This document shows positions 6,690 through 11,544 of a DNA stretch of 11,544 nt, piece by piece. The notes below the pieces were generated by a model. That model had not been told where the DNA came from. It made no database searches and was given only the letters and a program-made list of their open reading frames with translations. The stretch comes from Acetobacteraceae bacterium (lineage in GTDB: Bacteria; Pseudomonadota; Alphaproteobacteria; Acetobacterales; Acetobacteraceae), in the NCBI GenBank assembly GCA_030039695.1, contig JASHVB010000133.1, positions 1 through 11,544 of the forward strand. Direction: 5' to 3'. A program made the translations under genes and the position numbers. The stretch's first letter is position 1, and each line of letters starts with the position of its first letter.

Positions 6690-7856
6690 ATGAGCTTTTC
6701 CTTGAAGACTACCGGCCTGGGCACCGCCGCCGTCGCTCTGGTTGCTGTCGGGTTCACATTGCTGGCCAGCTCCAGCCAAGGCGTCACGCGCGCCCCGGTG
6801 GTGAGCCGCCCGCCTCCGATGCCGGTACCGGTGGCCGCAGTGGACCAGCGAACGGTGCCCGTATACCTCGACTTCGTGGGCACGACGGAGGCGATCCGGA
6901 ATGTCACTCTTGAAGCGAAAGTCACGGGGTATCTCGCCGCCCGGCCGGTGGGCGATGGCGCGGACGTTACTCGAGGCCAACTTCTGTATCAGATCGACCC
7001 ACGCGATTATCGGGCAGCGCTTGATCAAGCGAGCGCGCAAGCACGCCGCGACGCCGCCGGCTTTGATTATGCGCGTATCTCGCAACATCGCACCGCGACG
7101 CTGAGCAAGGACGGATGGGCGACGCAGGACGCGTTCGACCAAACGACGAGCACGCTCCGCCAGTCGCAGGCGACGCTCGCCGCAGACGCGGCGGCGGTCG
7201 AGACTGCGACGCTCAATCTGGGTTACACTCAGATCACAGCGCCGTTCGCGGGTCGCCTCGGGCGGAGCCAGGTGCATGAGGGCACGCTGATCAATGCCGC
7301 GGGCACCAGGCTCAATACGCTTGTGCAGCTTGATCCGATCTACGTCACGTTCAATCCAAGCGAGACCGACCTCGACCGCCTCGGCGAGTACCGGGGGAAA
7401 ACGATCGCGGCAGAGGTGACGATTCCCGACCAGGACGGACGGCGATACCAAGGGACTCTGACCTTCCTCGACAACACGGTCGACCGGAACACCGGCACCA
7501 TCGTGGCGCGCGCGACCATCGCCAATCCGGACCACAGCTTGTTGCCCGGCGAGTTCGTGCGTGTCCGCCTGCACGTGGCGGATCAGCCCGATGCGCTCCT
7601 GGTGCCTCAGGTGGCGCTGGGTTCGAACCAGCTCGGGAAGTACGTCTACGTGGCAGATAACGGTAAGGCAGATCAGCGAATGGTTTCGATCGGCGCGACC
7701 TATGGCGATCGCATTGTGATTACCAAGGGTGTCACGGCGGCGGACAGCGTGATTGTTGGCAATCTGCAGAAAATCGCCCCGGGCGCTTCGGTGCAACCGA
7801 TCGCCAAGCCAGCGCGGACGTCAAGCCGATCATCGCTTGCTACGCCCTCAGGGTGA
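6690..7856 (+). CDS. Efflux RND transporter periplasmic adaptor (membrane fusion protein, AcrA/MexA-like)
   Basis: This 388-aa adaptor bridges the RND pump to an outer-membrane channel. Residues 10-27 form a hydrophobic signal-anchor. There is no lipobox cysteine, so unlike AcrA and MexA it is probably held by the uncleaved helix or is released. Then come the first lipoyl half (about 71-105, VTLEAKVTGYLAARPVGDG, ending LLYQIDPRDY), an alpha-helical hairpin (about 106-172, alanine- and glutamine-rich), the second lipoyl half (TQITAPFAGRLGRSQVHEG, 180-198), a beta-barrel (about 210-290) and a membrane-proximal domain with the family motif LLPGEFVRVRL. The start is supported by GAAGGA 8 bases upstream. 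The 20-bp gap after the pump stop indicates one transcript. The gene order, pump before adaptor, is the reverse of acrAB and mexAB. The serine-rich end (SSRSSLATPSG) is probably disordered. Confidence 0.95.
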   Translation: MSFSLKTTGLGTAAVALVAVGFTLLASSSQGVTRAPVVSRPPPMPVPVAAVDQRTVPVYLDFVGTTEAIRNVTLEAKVTGYLAARPVGDGADVTRGQLLYQIDPRDYRAALDQASAQARRDAAGFDYARISQHRTATLSKDGWATQDAFDQTTSTLRQSQATLAADAAAVETATLNLGYTQITAPFAGRLGRSQVHEGTLINAAGTRLNTLVQLDPIYVTFNPSETDLDRLGEYRGKTIAAEVTIPDQDGRRYQGTLTFLDNTVDRNTGTIVARATIANPDHSLLPGEFVRVRLHVADQPDALLVPQVALGSNQLGKYVYVADNGKADQRMVSIGATYGDRIVITKGVTAADSVIVGNLQKIAPGASVQPIAKPARTSSRSSLATPSG

Positions 7857-8069
7857 GGTGCTGGCAGAGGACCGTTGCAAAGAGCTGGCGGCATGGCCCG
7901 TCAACCCTCGTGTCAGAACGTCTGCCCCCAATCTGAGGGATTGGAGCCACCCGTTCTCAAACAACGACGAGGGGCAAGTTAGCTCGGGACATCGGGATGA
8001 ACCGGTTCCCGGGCGGAGGCAGGGAGGCAGCCGACCCGACTGCAAGATAAGTCTCTTGGGAAGATCAAC
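7857..8069 (+). promoter_or_regulatory. Spacer upstream of the araC-family gene with GAACCGGTTC palindrome
   Basis: There is no gene in these 213 bases and no clear T-tailed terminator after the adaptor gene. A perfect 10-bp palindrome GAACCGGTTC lies at 7999-8008, 62 bp before the araC-type start, and could be a regulator site. A separate promoter for the next gene is plausible but I cannot place one. Confidence 0.3.
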
Positions 8070-8732
8070 ATGGGCGTCTCTCGACCGATCCGCAATTACG
8101 ACATCGATGACCGCTGCTCTCAGCGATTGACTCCGCTGCCCGAGCAATCATCGGTGGCAATGGCGAGCAGGTTTCTCGATGCTGCCTTACGAATTTGGGA
8201 CGAAGATCAGGCAGAGGCGAAGTCACTCATCAAGGTGGCGGCGGCAATGCTGCACGGCGAGGCCGACGACCCGTCGATCAGTGAGCGGCCCACCGCACCT
8301 GCCGCACATGGTCTCGTGCCGTGGCAGGCCCGCAAGGTGCAAGAGTTCATCGACGCGTCGCTGAATTCGAAGATCCGGCTGCAGGATTGTGCAGGCCAGG
8401 CGCGGCTAAGCGCAAGCCATTTCTCCCGCGCATTCAAGGCTACCTTTGGCACGACCTTGCTTGATTACATTCATCGGCGACGAGTGAGACGCTCGCAACA
8501 ATTGATGCTGGTGTCGGAACGGCCGCTGGCCCAGATTGCGCTTTCCTGCGGTTTCGCTGACCAGGCGCATTATTCTCGGGTATTCCGAGCCGTGGTCGGG
8601 TTGAGTCCCAATGCGTGGCGCCGTCAGAACATGGTGGAGGCACCGGACGAAAAGGTCGCGCAGGACGGCCCTGTCCTGAGCCGACAGGCGTCTGGTCGCA
8701 TGCTTCTATCGGACACAACGACACAAGCTTAA
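8070..8732 (+). CDS. AraC-family transcriptional regulator
   Basis: This is a 220-aa DNA-binding regulator. The two-helix-turn-helix AraC domain spans about 86-187: WQARKVQEFIDASL, then RLQDCAGQARLSASHFSRAF (first HTH, ending FKATFG), a linker helix RRRVRRSQQLM, then LAQIALSCGFADQAHYSRVF (second HTH) and the signature G-SP--WRR (177-185). The N-terminal 80 residues are short, mostly helical and do not resemble a cupin sugar-binding domain, so the inducer, if any, is unknown. Many compact AraC proteins of this design occur in alphaproteobacteria. The ATG at 8070 has GGGAAG 6 bases upstream; an internal ATG at M31 is a weaker choice. It lies 213 bp after the efflux adaptor on the same strand, so it may add control over the pump or regulate something unlinked. 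The tail after 188 looks disordered. Confidence 0.92.
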   Translation: MGVSRPIRNYDIDDRCSQRLTPLPEQSSVAMASRFLDAALRIWDEDQAEAKSLIKVAAAMLHGEADDPSISERPTAPAAHGLVPWQARKVQEFIDASLNSKIRLQDCAGQARLSASHFSRAFKATFGTTLLDYIHRRRVRRSQQLMLVSERPLAQIALSCGFADQAHYSRVFRAVVGLSPNAWRRQNMVEAPDEKVAQDGPVLSRQASGRMLLSDTTTQA

Positions 8733-9165
8733 ATGACCATCGCCGACGCCTGGTTCGATCATCACCATAGCACGGTGTGCGTCAAGACCCGGGCAATGTT
8801 CCCGCTTGTTGTCGGCGTTGGATTGGTCCGAACAGGCAGATGTCCATGCGTCTCGGTCACAAAGAAGATGTTTCGCACGGTTTCTTCGCAGCGCCGATCG
8901 TCTCCCGTGTCAAGGAACATAGCCAGCGTCTGCTTGATACCGTTCTCGACATAAAAGTTTATCTCCGACAAATCCTGACATGGCGCCGTGAGATTGCAAC
9001 AGATCATGCGGGACAGCGGTGAGGCCAACTGACTTTCGGATTTCTCCGTAGGATCGGTCCAACATAACAACCAACAGGGAGCTGACAGCTAAGGCATCGC
9101 CGCCTCATCGCAAACGTCGCTGCGGTCAAAGTGCCCCGAAAACCGCGCCGCGCTGTAGCAAAGCG
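8733..9165. other. Gene-poor stretch with overlapping small open frames, none convincing
   Basis: No gene here can be supported firmly. The best candidate is a minus-strand frame at 8762-9070 (102 codons, or 81 from an internal ATG at 9007) with stretches such as NFYVENGIKQTLAMFLDTGD. It has no ribosome site and no recognised relatives. Plus-strand frames of about 73-81 codons overlap it, so at most one can be real. Base composition looks less GC-rich than in the flanking genes, which would suit spacer or decayed sequence. Confidence 0.35.
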
Positions 9166-9195
9166 TTGCGAGCGAATCTGCCGCACGACTATAGA
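9166..9195 (+). promoter_or_regulatory. Candidate sigma70-type promoter for the DUF1614 gene
   Basis: TTGCGA (9166-9171) and TATAGA (9190-9195) are separated by 18 bp, each with four of six consensus matches. It lies 115 bp before the chosen start at 9311 and would give a leader of about 108 bases. Such matches are common by chance. Confidence 0.3.
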
Positions 9196-9310
9196 TGGTG
9201 TAATCACCGTGCGTCGTGCGACAGAGTCACGAGTGCCGCGGGATTGCCGGCTGGTGCCGTACCGGGCGTCGCGCTATGCTGCGGCCAATCTCACAACCGG
9301 TAGCCAGGCC

Positions 9311-10036
9311 ATGTCGCCCAGCCAGCCGCATTATCTGCCGCTCACTCTCCCCTTCTTTTCCATCCTGGCAGCACTGTTCCTTTTGGTGGTTGCGCTGCTC
9401 GAGCTCGGGGCGCTTCGCTTCACTTATATGCGCATCGGCCTAAGCTCGCGCGGCGCCATGCTGGTGCTACTGGCATCGCTGATCGGCAGCTACTTCAATA
9501 TCCCCGTGGCGGAATTGCCGGATAAGCAGGTCATGTCCGGCGAGCAGATCAGCTACTTCGGCATGAACTATGTGGTGCCGGTCGTCGTCAACTGGCCCGG
9601 AACAATCATCGCTGTGAATGTCGGGGGCGCCCTCATCCCGACAATCATGTCCGTGTACCTCTTCGTGCGTTATCAGCTTTGGATACAGGGCGCGCTGGCC
9701 ATCGTGTTCGTTGGGACGCTGTGTCATCTCCTCGCCCATCCCGTAGAAGGGGTTGGCATCGCGCTTCCGGTGTTCGTCCCGTCGGTCGCCGCCGCGATTG
9801 TGGCAGTGCTGCTGTCACGCTGGCATCCCGCGCCACTCGCCTATATCGGCGGGAGCCTTGGCACTTTGATTGGTGCCGATCTTTCGAACCTCAGCGACGT
9901 GCAGGGCCTCGGCGCGCCGATCGCGTCGATTGGCGGGGCCGGTACATTCGACGGCGTGTTCCTGGTCGGCGTTATGGCGGCATTCGTCGCCGGCTTTTCA
10001 GGCGGACGCCCGCGCACATCACCGTGGCAAAACTAA
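9311..10036 (+). CDS. DUF1614-family polytopic membrane protein
   Basis: This is a 241-aa integral inner-membrane protein of unknown function, with about seven hydrophobic segments. The first is LPFFSILAALFLLVVALLEL, followed by segments near GAMLVLLASLIGSYFNIPV, YVVPVVVNWPGTIIAVNVGG, ALAIVFVGTLCHLLAHP and VFVPSVAAAIVAVLLS. Conserved-looking loop motifs match my memory of DUF1614: NVGGALIP, HPVEGVGI, GADLSNL and the C-terminal GGAGTFDGVFLVG. The frame stays open 60 codons further upstream to 9131, but that part is arginine-rich and unlike the family, and the ATG at 9311 sits directly before the first membrane segment. Its ribosome site is poor, so the start is uncertain. It converges on bcsC with a 207-bp gap, so the two are not co-transcribed. 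The family is spread over bacteria and archaea, and I know of no assigned biochemical role. Confidence 0.85.
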   Translation: MSPSQPHYLPLTLPFFSILAALFLLVVALLELGALRFTYMRIGLSSRGAMLVLLASLIGSYFNIPVAELPDKQVMSGEQISYFGMNYVVPVVVNWPGTIIAVNVGGALIPTIMSVYLFVRYQLWIQGALAIVFVGTLCHLLAHPVEGVGIALPVFVPSVAAAIVAVLLSRWHPAPLAYIGGSLGTLIGADLSNLSDVQGLGAPIASIGGAGTFDGVFLVGVMAAFVAGFSGGRPRTSPWQN

Positions 10037-10128
10037 AGATCCAAACGCCACCGGCTCCGCTGTGCGCTGATGTCGTGTACTGAAGGCAGGTGCGCGAACC
10101 TGGTTCAGGATGCGATCGCCCTCTCCTG

Positions 10129-10212
10129 CCGACCGCGGTAGCGTTGCCCACTGGCTTCGACGCCACTTGCATCGCTGGGCAGACTGCGACCGTTGATGGC
10201 GGTCTGACGTTG
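10129..10212 (+). pseudogene. Possible remnant of the C-terminal end of a short-chain dehydrogenase/reductase
   Basis: Between the DUF1614 gene and bcsC, the plus strand reads TAVALPTGFDATCIAGQT and then ATVDGGLTL. This fits the ending of classical SDR enzymes, where a helix and 'SDxxxxITGQ' are followed by 'xxVDGGxT'. No stop follows at the usual place, and nothing SDR-like (Rossmann TGxxxGIG or YxxxK) precedes it, so it would be a fossil of about 28 codons. The match rests on a short motif and could be chance. Confidence 0.35.
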
Positions 10213-10243
10213 TCCCGAGGTGCTCGCGTTGCGCGGGGCTTGG

Positions 10244-11544
10244 CTAGAACTGGCCGTCAAGCCGAACGTACACGCTGCCTTGTTGCCATTGCGGCGCCTC
10301 GTCGAATGCCAAGCCGCCGGCGATCGTGAGGACGTCCGTCAGCGGATAACGCAGGTCAATCCGGATGCCGCCGATGACGCCTGATTTGTCCTGCGCGATA
10401 TTGTGGCTGGGAATGTTGGGATCCGTCGCCGCCGCGGCATCCGCCGCCGCTTGCAGCAGGGGGTCAAGCGGGAAAAGTGGGCTCCCGTCCTCGCGGAACG
10501 TGTCGTACCCCAGAATTCCCCGCAGATGAACTTGCAGAGCCCCCCACGTCGAACGGTAGTCCAACGGCACGTTGATCGCGGCGTAGTCCTGCGGACTGAA
10601 ATAACCGCCCTGGCCGAGGGTGAAGCCGCGCTGGTTGTTCGCGTAACTGAAATAGACCAGATCCAGCCCGCTCAGCAGCGTGGTATCCCCCTGCTTGTAG
10701 ACCGGGTAGCCGAACCCTGCGCCCGCTTCGACCTCGTTATTCTCGGCGACGTGCTGCCCGGTGACGACATTGTAGCCGGCCCCGGCATAAGCGTACCCGC
10801 CGGCGCCTAAGCCGAGCTCGAGCTGGCCGTGCCCGCCGTTGCGGGTGACGCCGCCCCATGTGGTGCCGGTCACCGGATCACGCTCGCCGGCGTAGGACAG
10901 CAGGCTGTCCGTTATGATGCGCCGTTCCCCGCGCAGACGCAGCGTGACCTGGTCGGAAAGCTGTGGTGCGATCTCGATGCCACCCACCACCGTCGATACA
11001 GGGAAACCGAGCGGGGAGGCACCGACATCGGCCGACAGGATGCTGCCGAGCTGATAGGACAAGCCGAGGCCGACGCCGGTGGCGGTGTTTGTCGTCGGGA
11101 CGGCCATTTTGCCGGTCCCGGCGTTGCTGCCGAAGCGCAGGATGTTCGCGGTGCCTGATAGCGTCCCGTTGTCGAGCAACACGGGCGTCACGCTGGCGGC
11201 AATCCGGCCGCCGACGGCGTCGGGCACCACGCTTGCCTCAAGGGGTGCCGAGATGTCAGTCAACTGGTCGAGGCCGGGCGTGCCCGAGCGGGCGCGCACG
11301 GTGACGCCGCCGCTGGCGCGCGAGGCCGTTTCTGTCTGCAACGCGGCCTGCTCCTCGGCGATCTGCCGCGCCACCGGATCCGCGGGCAACGGCGTCCCTG
11401 GACCGCCCCCTGATAAGCTGAATGGGTTCTGCAGGACGGTTGGGTCGGGCGGGTCCGTCTGTGATGCGTCACCCGATGTTGGCCCGCCCGCTCGTGACGA
11501 CCCGAACGGGTTGGGCAGGCTCGCCGGAGCAGCGGGGTTCGTTG
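10244..11544 (-). CDS. bcsC: Cellulose synthase subunit BcsC, C-terminal outer-membrane barrel (5' end beyond window)
   Basis: 432 codons of the C-terminal end are present; the frame is open to the window edge and continues outside. BcsC carries the glucan chain across the periplasm through TPR repeats and out through an outer-membrane beta-barrel. The visible part begins with a proline/glycine-rich linker of about 55 residues holding two NPF motifs 28 residues apart (SLPNPFGSS and VLQNPFSLSGGGP). A short helix follows (VARQIAEEQAAL), then the BcsC C-terminal domain: VTVRARSGTPGLDQLTDISAPLE, VTPVLLDNG, alternating strands such as VTLRLRGERRIITDSLLSYAG with DPVTGTTWGGVTRNGG, and the end YVRLDGQF. 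The terminal phenylalanine is the usual BAM recognition signal. The TPR region lies outside the window. The next gene downstream is on the other strand, so no bcsD follows directly. The TTG at 11389 is only an internal codon, not a start. Confidence 0.95.
   Translation of the reverse strand, partial: TNPAAPASLPNPFGSSRAGGPTSGDASQTDPPDPTVLQNPFSLSGGGPGTPLPADPVARQIAEEQAALQTETASRASGGVTVRARSGTPGLDQLTDISAPLEASVVPDAVGGRIAASVTPVLLDNGTLSGTANILRFGSNAGTGKMAVPTTNTATGVGLGLSYQLGSILSADVGASPLGFPVSTVVGGIEIAPQLSDQVTLRLRGERRIITDSLLSYAGERDPVTGTTWGGVTRNGGHGQLELGLGAGGYAYAGAGYNVVTGQHVAENNEVEAGAGFGYPVYKQGDTTLLSGLDLVYFSYANNQRGFTLGQGGYFSPQDYAAINVPLDYRSTWGALQVHLRGILGYDTFREDGSPLFPLDPLLQAAADAAAATDPNIPSHNIAQDKSGVIGGIRIDLRYPLTDVLTIAGGLAFDEAPQWQQGSVYVRLDGQF

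Noticed and set aside
6576..7796. Minus-strand frame of 406 codons opposite the adaptor gene
   Set aside because: It is longer than the real gene but antisense to a complete membrane fusion protein with all domains. It has no ribosome site and no recognisable domain.
9131..9310. 60-residue N-terminal extension of the DUF1614 protein
   Set aside because: It is arginine-rich with no membrane or targeting pattern, and the family's hydrophobic start follows directly after the ATG at 9311.
10180..10206. Stem CAGACTGC / GCGGTCTG with an 11-base loop between the DUF1614 gene and bcsC, as a terminator
   Set aside because: There is no T tract on either strand, one pair is a wobble and the loop is long. 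It also lies in the SDR-like remnant, so a terminator call is not supported.
1..11544. tRNA, rRNA, CRISPR array, intact IS element, toxin-antitoxin or phage-defence system
   Set aside because: I looked for repeated spacers, transposase motifs, cloverleaf-like stretches and known defence domains and saw none. The clear genes all belong to ordinary families.

Overview
The window is high-GC DNA that looks alphaproteobacterial. A cellulose-synthase outer-membrane subunit (BcsC), an exported quinoprotein-like beta-propeller and an HAE-1 efflux pump together would fit Acetobacteraceae or a relative. That placement is inferred from gene content and not proven by any marker gene. Both edges cut through genes, and both cut genes lie on the minus strand.

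Layout, left to right. Positions 1-1397 (minus) hold the N-terminal 465 codons of a secreted PQQ-like beta-propeller protein that runs off the left edge. The frame is open throughout. Next comes a short scarred stretch: a 41-codon plus-strand fragment (1585-1710) and an unrecognised minus-strand gene (1661-2197) meet tail to tail, and both look cut at about 1675-1700. A near-perfect 23-bp palindrome lies 40 bp upstream of the unrecognised gene. About 480 bp with no supportable gene follows.

The centre is an efflux locus. A TetR-family repressor (2742-3392, minus) is divergent from an RND pump gene (3514-6669) and its membrane fusion protein (6690-7856), which are 20 bp apart and surely one transcript. 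The 121-bp divergent spacer carries two TetR-like pseudo-palindromes that together form a larger inverted repeat, flanked by outward-facing candidate -10 boxes. No outer-membrane channel gene is present. An AraC-family regulator (8070-8732) follows on the same strand.

The right part begins with about 580 bp lacking a convincing gene, apart from a possible promoter. It continues with a DUF1614 polytopic membrane protein (9311-10036, plus), a stretch resembling the C-terminal tail of a short-chain dehydrogenase (about 10129-10212), and the C-terminal part of bcsC (10244-11544, minus). bcsC is the last gene of its operon here, because the next gene downstream converges on it.

I found no RNA gene, CRISPR array, intact insertion sequence or prophage. 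The efflux pump, regulators and cellulose export gene belong to known families. The least explained items are the unrecognised gene with its palindrome, the rearrangement scar beside it, and the beta-propeller's unknown role.
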